Positions 26,182 through 35,099 of a stretch of 64,000 bases of DNA are shown here, piece after piece. Every line of letters begins with the position of its first letter. The first letter of the stretch is position 1. This DNA is from Mycolicibacterium madagascariense (GTDB lineage Bacteria; Actinomycetota; Actinomycetes; Mycobacteriales; Mycobacteriaceae), in assembly GCF_010729665.1 (NCBI RefSeq), contig NZ_AP022610.1, positions 3,100,001 through 3,164,000 on the forward strand. Reading direction: 5' to 3'. The notes below the pieces were generated by a model. The model saw only the letters and a list, made by a program, of their open reading frames with translations, made no database searches and had not been told where the DNA came from. Made by a program: the position numbers and the translations under genes.

Positions 26182-27066
26182 TCAGCCCTTCTCGAGCGTG
26201 AACTGCGCGATGTCGGTGTACCCCTCGGCGAACAGTTCCGCGCAGCCGGTGAGGTAGCGCATGTACCGGTCGTAGACCTCCTGCGACTGGATCGCGATGG
26301 CCTCGTCGCGGTGCGCCTCGAGGGCGGCCGCCCAGATCTGCAGGGTGCGGGCGTAGTGCAGCCGCAGCGGCTGGACCTTCGTGAGCTTGAAACCTGCTGC
26401 CATGGCGTGCTTTTCGACCGCGACCACCTGCGGGAGATCACCGCCGGGGAAGATCTCGTCCATGATGAACTTGAAGAACCTGATCTTGTTCATCGTCAGG
26501 GGCAGCCCGCGTTCGCGGAATTCCTCGTCGCTGGGCTTGATGATCGTGTGCAGCATCATCACGCCGTCGTCGGGCAGCGCGGCGTAGGCCATCTTGAAGA
26601 AGTCGTCGTAGCGGTCGCGCCCGAAGTGCTCGAACGCGCCGATCGACACGATGCGGTCGACCTTGCCGTCGAACTGCTCCCAACCCTGGAGCCGGACCTC
26701 TTTGCTCCGCGGACTGTCGGTCGCGGCGAGCAGTCGCTCGACGTGGGCCTGCTGGTTCTTGCTGAGCGTGAGGCCGATGACGTTGACGTCATGTTGCTCG
26801 ACGGCCCGCTTGACGACGGCGCCCCAACCGCAGCCGACGTCGAGCAGGGTCATTCCTGATGTGAGCCCCAGCTTGCCGAGCGACAGGTCGATCTTCGCGA
26901 TCTGCGCTTCCTCCAGCGTCATGTCGTCGCGCTCGAAGTAGGCGCAGCTGTAGGTCTGGGTGGGGTCCAGGAACAGCCGGAAGAAGTCGTCCGACAGGTC
27001 GTAGTGGGCCTGCACGTCATCGAAGTGCGGCTCGAGACCCTGGGCCTTGCTTGGTGTGTCTGGCAA
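26182..27066 (-). CDS. Mycolic acid cyclopropane synthase / methyltransferase (CmaA-like)
   Basis: A 294-residue SAM-dependent enzyme of the mycolic acid methyltransferase family. The N-terminal part (HFDDVQAHYDLSDDFFRLF, then SCAYFERDDMTLEEAQ) and the SAM motif LLDVGCGWGA (about 75) are nearly those of CmaA1; GAFEHFGRDRY and the ending YLTGCAELFAEGYTDIAQFTL are also typical. It would add a cyclopropane or methyl branch to meromycolate chains. Which position it modifies is not decidable from sequence. This gene is a strong marker that the organism makes mycolic acids. Confidence 0.92.
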   Translation of the reverse strand: MPDTPSKAQGLEPHFDDVQAHYDLSDDFFRLFLDPTQTYSCAYFERDDMTLEEAQIAKIDLSLGKLGLTSGMTLLDVGCGWGAVVKRAVEQHDVNVIGLTLSKNQQAHVERLLAATDSPRSKEVRLQGWEQFDGKVDRIVSIGAFEHFGRDRYDDFFKMAYAALPDDGVMMLHTIIKPSDEEFRERGLPLTMNKIRFFKFIMDEIFPGGDLPQVVAVEKHAMAAGFKLTKVQPLRLHYARTLQIWAAALEAHRDEAIAIQSQEVYDRYMRYLTGCAELFAEGYTDIAQFTLEKG

Positions 27067-27176
27067 AGTTCAGCCTTCGGCGTCTAGGTGAGTTGGAGTC
27101 GGTAGCTCCTCGTCCTGAAGAGCCGCCCGCGACGACCGCAGACTACCGGAAGGACACGGTCGCGACGTCACACCCG

Positions 27177-28064
27177 TCAGTTCTCCCGCGGCAGTAGCTC
27201 GACGCTGAAGCGGTCGATGAACTCGTCGATCCCGACTCCGCCGATCGGCCGGATCACGAACTTGGTCAGCCCGGCGGCCAGGTAACCGTCGATCATCCGG
27301 TGCAGCGCCGGCCAGCCGTCGGCGACCAGCAAGGTCGGGTCGACGTCGGGGCGACGCCGGCGCATCGCCGCGAGCGCCCCCTCGGGCACGCCGTTCTCGG
27401 CGATGGCCACGTTGACGCCGTAGTGGTCGGGTTCGACCTCCCGGCCCGCCTCCGCGGCGGACGCCTCGATGAGCTCCCGCCCGCGGCGCGCCTCGTCGGG
27501 GGTCAGGAAACTGCCGAGCCACCCGTCGGCGAGCCTGCCGATGCGGCGAAGACCGGCGGGCGCCGAGCCTCCGAGCCAGATGTCCAGCGGACGGTCCAGC
27601 TGCGGGCCGACCGAGATCGACGATGCCGTGAAGAACTCACCGGAGAAGTCGGCACCGTCGGCCGACAACGCCACCCTGAGCAGTTGCAGGGCCTCGTCGA
27701 ACAGTGCCGCGCGCTGACCGTCGGGGACCAGGAACACGTCACGCTCGGCGGGGATGGCCGAGCGGAGGCCGAACACCGGCAACACCCGCTTGGGTGCGAG
27801 CGCGGCCAGCGACGCGAGCTGCTTGGCGACCAGGACGGGGTGGCGCCCGGGCAGGATCACCACCGACGTGCCGACCTTGAGCTTGCTGGTGCGGGCCAGG
27901 GCGTAGGCCATGCCGACGAAGGGGTCGACGGCGTCGGTGTAGACCAGTTCGGAGAACCACAGCGAGTCGATGCCCGCGGCCTCGAGCCGGTCGACGATGC
28001 CCGCGAGTTCGGCGGGGCGGGACTCTGGGCCCGCGCCGAGGCCGACGCCGAAGCGAATCTTCAT
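27177..28064 (-). CDS. LLM class F420-dependent oxidoreductase
   Basis: A 295-residue luciferase-like monooxygenase-fold protein of the group annotated TIGR03854. It starts MKIRFGVGLGAGPES, has SLWFSELVYTDAVDPFVGMAYAL, the VGTSVVILPGRHPV strand, and LDIWLGGSAPAGLRRIGRLADGWLGSF. The family uses F420H2 or FMN in reductions; the substrate is unknown. It ends 110 nt upstream of the mycolate methyltransferase start and begins 1 nt after the stop of the methyltransferase gene at 28066, so these may be cotranscribed leftward. Confidence 0.82.
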   Translation of the reverse strand: MKIRFGVGLGAGPESRPAELAGIVDRLEAAGIDSLWFSELVYTDAVDPFVGMAYALARTSKLKVGTSVVILPGRHPVLVAKQLASLAALAPKRVLPVFGLRSAIPAERDVFLVPDGQRAALFDEALQLLRVALSADGADFSGEFFTASSISVGPQLDRPLDIWLGGSAPAGLRRIGRLADGWLGSFLTPDEARRGRELIEASAAEAGREVEPDHYGVNVAIAENGVPEGALAAMRRRRPDVDPTLLVADGWPALHRMIDGYLAAGLTKFVIRPIGGVGIDEFIDRFSVELLPREN

Positions 28065-28065
28065 G

Positions 28066-28851
28066 TCACCCAGTCTGCTCGCGGTGCAGCCGCGCCCGCA
28101 TCTGCATGAAGCGGAACAGTCCGGGCGCGCCGGCCAGCGGCTCGTAGCCGTCGATCTGCTCGTTCACGAACGCGGCGCGGCGGTCCTCGGGCAACCGGTC
28201 CGTCCACGCCGTCGACCCCATCGCCGACCACTGCGTGAACGCCTCGCGCGAACCGAAGTCCCATTGCCTGTCGGCGACGGTGACGTCGTCGACCGCCAGC
28301 CCCGCGGCCCGCGCCAGGTCGGCGAAGGCGTGCGGATCGGGGTGGACGAAGGGCGCGGTGAAGCCGTCGAACCACGACGCCCAGCGCGGCGCCCGGGTCG
28401 CGTCCATCGTGACGTCCTCCAGGCTCCGGCGGGGTCCGGCGCACACCAGCTGCACCGTGACCGAGCCGCCCGGCCTGAGTACCGCGGCGATTTGACGCAG
28501 CGCCACGTCCTGCTGCGGCACCCAGTGCAGCGCGTTGAACGACACGACGGCGTCGAAGCAGCCGCCGTCGAAGGGCAGTGCACGGGCGTCGGCGATGACG
28601 AACCGCGGCCCCGACCGGCGGGACGCGACCGACGCGTCCGCGGCGGCCACCATGCGGCGTGACGGGTCGGCGCCGACGACCAGTCCGTCGGGGGCCAGCC
28701 GGGCGATCGCGGCGATGAGAAAGCCGTCGCCGCAACCGATGTCGAGGACGCGGTCGGTGGCGCGGAACGTCAGACCGGACATCGCCTCGTCGATCATGGC
28801 GCGCTGCAACTCGCTGCGCCGCGCGTAGGCTTCGCCATCCCAGTCGGTCAC
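28066..28851 (-). CDS. Class I SAM-dependent methyltransferase
   Basis: A 261-residue methyltransferase with the SAM-binding motif I VLDIGCGDGFLI (about residue 36), an acidic motif II region VVGADPSRRMV, the motif ADARALPFDGG and VVSFNALHWVPQQ. The HWV stretch recalls trans-aconitate-type and related small-molecule methyltransferases. The substrate is unknown. Its stop lies directly before the LLM oxidoreductase start, so the two genes are likely coupled. Confidence 0.8.
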   Translation of the reverse strand: MTDWDGEAYARRSELQRAMIDEAMSGLTFRATDRVLDIGCGDGFLIAAIARLAPDGLVVGADPSRRMVAAADASVASRRSGPRFVIADARALPFDGGCFDAVVSFNALHWVPQQDVALRQIAAVLRPGGSVTVQLVCAGPRRSLEDVTMDATRAPRWASWFDGFTAPFVHPDPHAFADLARAAGLAVDDVTVADRQWDFGSREAFTQWSAMGSTAWTDRLPEDRRAAFVNEQIDGYEPLAGAPGLFRFMQMRARLHREQTG

Positions 28852-29045
28852 CCGCCCATGGTGGCACCCGGTCGCCAGGCGAGCGAGAGACGACGTTGGT
28901 CGTCCTGGCCAATGCCGATCAGCCCGACGACGGCAGCGACGTGGGCACGACGCTGGCCACCGCGATTACCTCAATCGTCACCCCGAAGAACGTGTATACG
29001 TTGGGCTAGATCTCCGGCCAGACCTCGTGACGAAGGCAGGTTCCC

Positions 29046-29507
29046 GTGCACGCAGCAGTGACCGTGACGATGGCCGCACCCGCAGAGCAGATCTGGGACC
29101 TCGTCGCCGACGTTCGCAACACCGGGAAGTTCTCGCCCGAGACGTTCGACGCGGAGTGGCTCGACGGCGCGACCGGACCTGCGCTGGGCGCGACGTTCCG
29201 CGGCCACGTGCGCCGCAACGAGATCGGGCCCGTCTACTGGACGACCTGCCGCGTGACGGCGTGTGAGCCCGGTAGGGAGTTCGGCTTCGAGGTCCTCCTC
29301 GGGGGTCGCCCCGTCAACACGTGGCACTACCGCTTCACTCCGGTGGACGGCGGCACCGACGTCACCGAGTCGTTCCGGATGCCCGGGGGTCTGACGACAA
29401 CCCTCTTCGGCATCTTCGGCGGCCAGTTGCGCAGGCGGCGAAACACCCGCGACATGCGCAAGACCCTCGAGCGCATCAAGGCCGTCGTCGAAGCCCAAGG
29501 CGACTGA
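29046..29507 (+). CDS. SRPBCC (START-like) family protein
   Basis: A 153-residue protein of the polyketide-cyclase/SRPBCC fold, starting GTG. The N-terminal strand and helix TVTMAAPAEQIWDLVADVRN is typical, and the body ends in a C-terminal amphipathic helix (DMRKTLERIKAVVEA). Such proteins bind a hydrophobic ligand in a central cavity. The upstream 194-bp gap contains a short palindrome, AACGTGTATACGTT (28989-29002), that might be an operator. No ligand can be named. Confidence 0.78.
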   Translation: MHAAVTVTMAAPAEQIWDLVADVRNTGKFSPETFDAEWLDGATGPALGATFRGHVRRNEIGPVYWTTCRVTACEPGREFGFEVLLGGRPVNTWHYRFTPVDGGTDVTESFRMPGGLTTTLFGIFGGQLRRRRNTRDMRKTLERIKAVVEAQGD

Positions 29508-29523
29508 GGCAGCCTTGCGCCCC

Positions 29524-30777
29524 TCAGGCGGCGAGGAGGTCGCTGAGGTGGATTTCGATGCCGCTGGCCTTGAGGGGGACCAGGTCACCGAGCAGGGGTG
29601 GGGCGGTGGAGTGATGGGTGGCGCCGGTGGGGGTGGTGAATTCGGCGGTGTGGCGGCCCTGGTGGTCGCAGAAGGTGCGTACCCGCCAGCCGGGGGCTTC
29701 CTTGGCGTAGTTGCAGGCCTCGCATTCCCCGAGCCCGTTGCGCAAGCTCGTCGCCCCGCCCGCGGCGTGGGGGGTGGCGTGATCGGTGTGACGGATCGGG
29801 GCGTCGCAATACGGGGTGCGACACGTGTCGTCGCGCACCGCGATGAAGCGCGCCATGCCCGCGGGGAAGCGCCGCGCCCGGGACTCCATGGCCACCAACG
29901 CCCCGGAGGTGGGGTGGCGGTAGAGGCGGCGCACGGTGGCCTTGGAACGCGCGTCGGCAGCGGCGTCGGCGGCCAGGCGGCAGGCCACCGCGGCCGGGAT
30001 CGGGCCGTAGCCGGGGATCCGCCCCGGGGTGGGGTCCCCGCCCAGCAGCGTCTCGTCGGTGATCACCAATTCGACGGCGACCGGGACCGCGACGTCGGCG
30101 GGGCGCCCGGTGATGCGTTCGACGAGGGTGTCGGCCATGACCTGTCCGCGGCCGCGGCCGTCCCCGCAGGTGTCGGCGGTGCGGCGCAGCGCGGCGTAGA
30201 CCGCGACACCCTGGGGCATCGGTAGCAGTGCGGTCACGTAGGTCATCGCGTCCGGGGCCGGGCGGATCCACACCGAGCGTTGCGCTGGTGCGCGTACCGC
30301 GCGGTCCACGATCGCCTGGGGGTCCAGGCGGTAGGCGATGGCCTTGGCGTCGGCTTCGATGCGCTTGTCGCCCTTGCCTTCCAGGGCGTTTTGGTCGGCG
30401 CACATCCGTTCGTCCAACCGGGCGCGGTCCTCTACCGACAGGCACGCCGATTCGCGCACGATCAGCGTCGCCCGCCATTCCGAGAGCGCCCCGGCCTTCA
30501 GCGCGGCCAGGGTGTGGGGCATCTCGTACACCAGGGCGCGGGCGAAGCCAAGGTGGCGTCCGCCGCGGTTCGGGGAATCCTTGCGCGCCAATGCCACTTC
30601 ACTGGCCAGGCCCTTGCCCCGCTGGGACGCGGGCACCCCGGCAGCGGCCTCGCGAGCGCGGCGCGCCGCATCCAATGCCATGGTCAACTCGGCCTGCTCG
30701 GCCGCCGCGGCGGACTTGGAGACCTCCAGCGCCGCGATGCGCTCCACCAGCGCCGCTTCGGACAGGTCTTCGCACAT
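29524..30777 (-). CDS. 13E12-type DUF222/HNH endonuclease domain protein
   Basis: A 417-residue protein of the mycobacterial 13E12 repeat family. The N-terminal DUF222 region (about 1-250, Ala/Arg-rich, partly coiled coil) is followed by an HNH nuclease module near residues 335-375 (DDTCRTPYCDAPIRHTDHA, then NGLGECEACNYAKE) with paired Cys residues forming a zinc site. The start is the ATG at 30777; upstream sequence belongs to the neighbouring monooxygenase end and gap. Many mycobacterial genomes hold multiple copies; some serve as prophage integration targets. No terminal repeats or integrase were seen here. Confidence 0.85.
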   Translation of the reverse strand: MCEDLSEAALVERIAALEVSKSAAAAEQAELTMALDAARRAREAAAGVPASQRGKGLASEVALARKDSPNRGGRHLGFARALVYEMPHTLAALKAGALSEWRATLIVRESACLSVEDRARLDERMCADQNALEGKGDKRIEADAKAIAYRLDPQAIVDRAVRAPAQRSVWIRPAPDAMTYVTALLPMPQGVAVYAALRRTADTCGDGRGRGQVMADTLVERITGRPADVAVPVAVELVITDETLLGGDPTPGRIPGYGPIPAAVACRLAADAAADARSKATVRRLYRHPTSGALVAMESRARRFPAGMARFIAVRDDTCRTPYCDAPIRHTDHATPHAAGGATSLRNGLGECEACNYAKEAPGWRVRTFCDHQGRHTAEFTTPTGATHHSTAPPLLGDLVPLKASGIEIHLSDLLAA

Positions 30778-30824
30778 ACGTTCGATGCTAACGCCTATCC
30801 CGGACACCCATCGGCACCAATTCC

Positions 30825-32750
30825 TCACCCGAACGTGAAGTCCTCCGGATCGACCGTCCTCGTCCACGACCAGTAGTCGACCAACCGCCACGGGCTCAAC
30901 GAGTAGACCTCGCCGAAGTCGTTCTTGTAGAACGAATGCTCGATCGACGGTTGCGACCACACCAGGGTGGCCATCTCGTCCTGGCTGCGTCGCACCCACT
31001 GGTCGACCGTCTCCTGTCGCGGCTCCATCGACCGCCGACCGTCAGCCGTCAACAGGTCCAAACACTGTGCGATGTACCGCATTTGGCATTCGGAGTGGAA
31101 GATCAGGCTGCCCCCGCTGGCCAGGTTGGTGCCGGGTCCGTACATGCAGAAGAAGTTCGGGAACCCGGCCACCGTGATGCCGAGGTAGGCCGTCGGACGT
31201 TGGCCCCACGTCGCGCGCAGATCCCGGCCGTCGCGACCGGTGATCGTCATGGGCAGCAGCATCTCGTTGGCGTGAAAACCGGTGGCGTAGACGATTACGT
31301 CGACCTCGTGTCGCACTCCGTCGGCCGTCACGACGGCGTCGGCCTCGATGCGCTCGATCGGGGTGCGGACCAGGTCGACGTCGTCACGGGTCAGGGTCCG
31401 CAGCCAGCTGCCGTCGTCCTGCAGCGTGCGCTTGCCGGTCGCCGGATAGTCGGGTACCACCTTGGCGGCGAGTTCGCGGTCGTCGCCCACCTGGCTGGTG
31501 ATCCACTCGGTGAACACGATCCTGGCGAGGTCGTTGACCTCGCTCACCGCGCGCTGCCGATCGGGGTAGTCGGGGTCGACGCGCGCCGCCGCCAAACCCT
31601 TGTCGCAGCCCGGCCAGAACAGCAGGAAGCGGTACCACCGACCGTAGAACGGCAGGTGTCGCAGCGCCCACCGCACTCCCGGCCCGACCGGCAGACGGTA
31701 GTTGGGGTTGGGGAACATCCACTGGGCGGTGCGCTGGAAGACGGTGAGGTGGCCGACGTCCTCGGCGATCGCCGGGGCGATCTGGAAGCCGCTGGCGCCC
31801 GCACCGATCAGCGCGACGCGCCGGCCACTCAGGTCCACCGAGTGATCCCACCGCGCGGAGTGAAAAGCATTGCCGCGGAACGTCTCTCGACCCGGTATCG
31901 TCGGCAGCCGGGGTCGGTCGAGTTGACCGACGGCGCTGATGACGGCGCGGGCGACGAGGGTGTCGACGGCGCCGCTGCCGTCGCGCGTGCGGACCGTCCA
32001 CGTCGCGGTGTCGTCGTCCCAGGCGGCGTCGGTCACCTCGGTGCCCCATCGCACGTGCGGCCCGACCCCGCGCTCGTCCATGACGCGCTGGAAGTAGGCC
32101 TGCAGCTCGGGCTGTTCGGCGAAGTAGTGCGTCCACTGGTCGGTGGGCTCGAAGCTGTAGCAGTAGAAGTGATTTCCGACGTCGACGCGCGCTCCGGGGT
32201 AGGTGTTCTGGTACCAGGTGCCGCCGGGTCCGGCGTTCTTCTCGACGATGGTGAACGGGATGCCGGCCTCCTTCAGCCGGATGCCCGCGAGCAGACCGGA
32301 TTCACCGCATCCGATGACGACCACCGGGAAGTCCTCGTGGGCGCCCCCGGCGGTGGGGAGCACCGCCCGGCCGTCCCTGCCGTCGAGTTCCATCTCCTCG
32401 AGCAGCAGCGGCACGTACTCGTCGGGCACGGGCTCGCAGACGAGCCACTCCATCATCTCCTTCAGCAGAGCGCCGTCGATCGGCTCGGGTTCGGGACAGC
32501 CGCGGTCGCGGTAGTCGGCGATCACCGTCAGCGCCAGCGCGCGCGCCGCCGCCTTGTCCTCCTCGGACATGTAGCCCTGCACCTCGTTGAGGAACAGTCC
32601 CGCCGGCTTGAGTGCGCCCCTGATGAGCTGGGGGTCCCCCGACATGTGCACCAGCGACAGCAGCAGCGTCGGGATGCTCGTGTCGAGCAGGGCGTCGGCG
32701 ATCTCGGCGTCGGAGGTCGTAAACGGTTGTCCCGCATGTGGGTTTCGCAC
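30825..32750 (-). CDS. Baeyer-Villiger flavin monooxygenase (HAPMO-type, long N-terminus)
   Basis: A 641-residue flavoprotein. A helical N-terminal extension of about 140 residues precedes the first Rossmann motif VVIGCGESGLLAG (about 147), as in 4-hydroxyacetophenone monooxygenases. The Baeyer-Villiger fingerprint FRGNAFHSARW follows, and the NADPH motif VALIGAGASGFQ lies near residue 307. These enzymes insert oxygen next to a ketone. The substrate is unknown, but the divergent CYP124 operon raises the possibility of joint action on branched lipids or terpenoids. Confidence 0.88.
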   Translation of the reverse strand: MRNPHAGQPFTTSDAEIADALLDTSIPTLLLSLVHMSGDPQLIRGALKPAGLFLNEVQGYMSEEDKAAARALALTVIADYRDRGCPEPEPIDGALLKEMMEWLVCEPVPDEYVPLLLEEMELDGRDGRAVLPTAGGAHEDFPVVVIGCGESGLLAGIRLKEAGIPFTIVEKNAGPGGTWYQNTYPGARVDVGNHFYCYSFEPTDQWTHYFAEQPELQAYFQRVMDERGVGPHVRWGTEVTDAAWDDDTATWTVRTRDGSGAVDTLVARAVISAVGQLDRPRLPTIPGRETFRGNAFHSARWDHSVDLSGRRVALIGAGASGFQIAPAIAEDVGHLTVFQRTAQWMFPNPNYRLPVGPGVRWALRHLPFYGRWYRFLLFWPGCDKGLAAARVDPDYPDRQRAVSEVNDLARIVFTEWITSQVGDDRELAAKVVPDYPATGKRTLQDDGSWLRTLTRDDVDLVRTPIERIEADAVVTADGVRHEVDVIVYATGFHANEMLLPMTITGRDGRDLRATWGQRPTAYLGITVAGFPNFFCMYGPGTNLASGGSLIFHSECQMRYIAQCLDLLTADGRRSMEPRQETVDQWVRRSQDEMATLVWSQPSIEHSFYKNDFGEVYSLSPWRLVDYWSWTRTVDPEDFTFG

Positions 32751-32765
32751 GCCTAGGTGCTACCA

Positions 32766-32803
32766 CGTCGAAACCGCCGCGCGCAGCCCATCGTCGAAAC
32801 CGC
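32766..32803. repeat. Two 12-bp direct repeats (CGTCGAAACCGC) in divergent promoter region
   Basis: CGTCGAAACCGC occurs at 32766-32777 and again at 32792-32803, 26 bp apart, in the 94-bp gap between the monooxygenase and the gene before CYP124. The second copy runs into an AACCGC/GCGGTT inverted repeat. Placement suggests a regulator binding site. Confidence 0.45.
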
Positions 32804-32844
32804 GGCGGCGGTTGGGTGGTTGGTCGGCCGGGTAAGGGCGTGTC

Positions 32845-33273
32845 ATGAACCACGACGCCGCTCCTCTCGACCGCCGACCCGCCGACCTCGACGACGACAC
32901 CATCGCCGCGGTCGGAAAGGTGTCCGAGGCGTTGGAGTACGTCGAGCGCGCCCGCGGGCACCTCTACTCGTTCCATCAGCTCATGGGTGGTGCCGATCTG
33001 GCGCTCGGAGATGCCTGCGAGGCGTTGCGCAAGGCGGGTCACGCGGCGCAGGCTGACCGCCTGGAGACCGAACTGGTCGGCCGCAACGTGCTCTACGGCC
33101 GCTGGACGTTCCAGATCGTCGAGGAGTTCGACGACGGCTACTGGACGGAGTTCCGGCAGCAGGACCGACGAGTGCGCGAGGAGTTGCAGGCAGGTGAGCG
33201 CCACGTGTTCGAGGCCACGATGAAGGAGCGGCGGCGGACCCACGGCAGGCCCGACCACGAGGCCAGGCCGTGA
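32845..33273 (+). CDS. Conserved hypothetical protein coupled to CYP124
   Basis: A 142-residue, highly charged, probably all-helical soluble protein (segments such as KVSEALEYVERARGHLYSFH and GDACEALRKAGHAAQADRL). No catalytic motif or known domain is recognised. Its stop overlaps the GTG start of the P450 gene by 4 bp (GTGA), so the two are translated together. A role in P450 stability, electron delivery or substrate supply is only a guess from this arrangement. Confidence 0.72.
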   Translation: MNHDAAPLDRRPADLDDDTIAAVGKVSEALEYVERARGHLYSFHQLMGGADLALGDACEALRKAGHAAQADRLETELVGRNVLYGRWTFQIVEEFDDGYWTEFRQQDRRVREELQAGERHVFEATMKERRRTHGRPDHEARP

Positions 33274-34550
33274 TCGCGCCGCGGATCAACGGCACGCCGC
33301 CGCCGCACGTGCCACTGGCCGAGGTGAATCTGGGGTCTTGGGATTTCTGGGCGCTCGACGACGACGTGCGCGACGGTGCGTTCGCCACCCTTCGCCGCGA
33401 GGCGCCGGTGTCCCGGCAACCCGAGTTCGTGCAGGACGGGTTCGCGCAGGGCCGGGGGCACTGGGCGGTGACCCGCTACGCAGACGTCCACCACGCCAGC
33501 AGGCATCCCGAGATCTTCAGCTCGGCGGGGGGAATCGTCATCGGGGATCAGACCCCGGAGCTGGCGGAGTACTTCGGATCGATGATCGCGATGGACGATC
33601 CGCGGCACGCCCGGCTGCGCAACATCGTCAGGAGCGCGTTCACGCCGCGCGTGCTGGCGCGCATCGAGGGTTCGGTCCGCGACCGCGCGCGCCGGCTCGT
33701 CGAGGCGATGGTCGCCGACCATCGCGACGGCCGCGCCGATCTCGTCGCCGCCCTCGCCGGTCCCCTTCCGCTGCAGGTCATTTGCGACATGATGGGCATT
33801 CCCGAGGAGGACCACCAGAAGGTGTTCCACTGGACCAACGTCATCCTCGGCTTCGGGGACCCGGAGATCACGGCCGACTTCGACGAGTTCGTCCACGTGG
33901 CCATGGACATCGGGGCGTATGCGGCGGAGCTGGCCGACCACCGGCGGGCCCACCCGGGCGACGACCTGACCACGAGCCTGGTGGCGGCCGAGGTCGACGG
34001 CCAACGGCTGACGTCGGCCGAGATCGCGTCGTTCTTCATCCTGCTGGTGGTGGCAGGCAACGAGACGACGCGCAACGCGATCAGCCACGGCGTCCTCGCA
34101 CTGAGCCGGCACCCCGAACAGCGCGACGACTGGTGGAGCGACTACGACGGCATCGCGCCGACTGCGGTCGAGGAGATCGTGCGATGGGCCTCACCGGTGG
34201 CGTACATGCGCAGGACGGTCACCGTCGACACCGAGCTCGCGGGCACCAATCTGGCTGCCGGAGACAAGGTTTCGCTGTGGTACGGGTCGGCCAACCGGGA
34301 TGACGCCACGTTCGCCGATCCGTGGCGCTTCGACGTGCGTCGTCACCCGAACCCGCACGTCGGCTTCGGCGGCGGCGGTGCGCACTTCTGTCTCGGCGCG
34401 AACCTCGCCCGGCGCGAGATCACCGTCGCATTCGAGGAACTGCACCAGAGGATCCCGGACGTCGCCGCCGAGGCCGAGCCGGCGCGACTGCAATCGGCCT
34501 TCATCCACGGCATCAAACGCCTACCGGTCGCGTGGACTCCGCCGCGCTGA
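33270..34550 (+). CDS. Cytochrome P450 of the CYP124 family
   Basis: A 426-residue P450. It begins with RINGTPPPHVPLAEVNLGS and has DFWALDDDVRDGAFATLRRE, nearly identical to CYP124. The I-helix AGNETTRNAISHG, ExxR in EIVRWASP and heme loop GFGGGGAHFCLGANLAR are intact. CYP124 enzymes omega-hydroxylate methyl-branched lipids such as phytanic acid and isoprenoids, and also cholesterol side chains. The GTG start is fixed by the GTGA overlap with the preceding gene. Convergent with the next gene, 6 nt apart. Confidence 0.92.
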   Translation: MIAPRINGTPPPHVPLAEVNLGSWDFWALDDDVRDGAFATLRREAPVSRQPEFVQDGFAQGRGHWAVTRYADVHHASRHPEIFSSAGGIVIGDQTPELAEYFGSMIAMDDPRHARLRNIVRSAFTPRVLARIEGSVRDRARRLVEAMVADHRDGRADLVAALAGPLPLQVICDMMGIPEEDHQKVFHWTNVILGFGDPEITADFDEFVHVAMDIGAYAAELADHRRAHPGDDLTTSLVAAEVDGQRLTSAEIASFFILLVVAGNETTRNAISHGVLALSRHPEQRDDWWSDYDGIAPTAVEEIVRWASPVAYMRRTVTVDTELAGTNLAAGDKVSLWYGSANRDDATFADPWRFDVRRHPNPHVGFGGGGAHFCLGANLARREITVAFEELHQRIPDVAAEAEPARLQSAFIHGIKRLPVAWTPPR

Positions 34551-34556
34551 CGGCCG

Positions 34557-35009
34557 CTAGGTGACGGCCCGGTCCTCGTGCTCGTGTCCGGTGTCCTCGA
34601 CGTCGGTGCGCTCGCGATCGTCCTTCTTGGCCATCTCGTAGGCGGCCTCGGGATCGTCCTTGCGTCGCGGATCGAGCGAATCGGCCTGCTGCCACTTCGC
34701 ATCCAGTTGTTCGCGCGACGAGGCGGCCTCGGACCGGTGCGAGGCGGCCCGGTCGGCTAGGCGGGCGGCCTCGGCGGCCTTGGCCTCGGCCTCCGCGGCG
34801 GCGGCCCGGGCCCTGGCCTCCGTCTCGGCGGCGATGGCCTCGCGCTTCTGCACCCGACTGCTCTCCTCGCGCGCCTCCTCACGAATGCGGTCGGCCTCGG
34901 CGCGCCGCTTCTTCTCCCGGGCGCTGCGGGCCAGGAATGCCGCGCCGAGAATCACCAGGAGGACGACCACGACGGCCACCACGATCAGGACGATGGTGTG
35001 GGAATTCAT
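34557..35009 (-). CDS. Membrane-anchored coiled-coil protein
   Basis: A 150-residue protein with one N-terminal membrane segment (IVLIVVAVVVVLLVILGAAF) and a long Ala/Glu/Arg-rich coiled coil (about residues 30-105) ending in a polar, acidic tail. Probably a cytoplasmic-facing helix anchored in the membrane. No domain with known function is recognised. It is preceded by a GGAGC-type Shine-Dalgarno and lies alone between convergent and codirectional neighbours. Confidence 0.7.
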   Translation of the reverse strand: MNSHTIVLIVVAVVVVLLVILGAAFLARSAREKKRRAEADRIREEAREESSRVQKREAIAAETEARARAAAAEAEAKAAEAARLADRAASHRSEAASSREQLDAKWQQADSLDPRRKDDPEAAYEMAKKDDRERTDVEDTGHEHEDRAVT

Positions 35010-35099
35010 GTCGAGCTCCTTCGCTGCGGGGAGCGCCGAAATTGACGCACCGGCTGGTTCGGCGGGTGCCCGGAATGGCCTCCGATCAAACCGCCGCGG

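Noticed and set aside
30936..32756. A 606-residue open frame on the plus strand
   Set aside because: It lies antisense to the Baeyer-Villiger monooxygenase, whose motifs are intact; the composition is that of a shadow frame.
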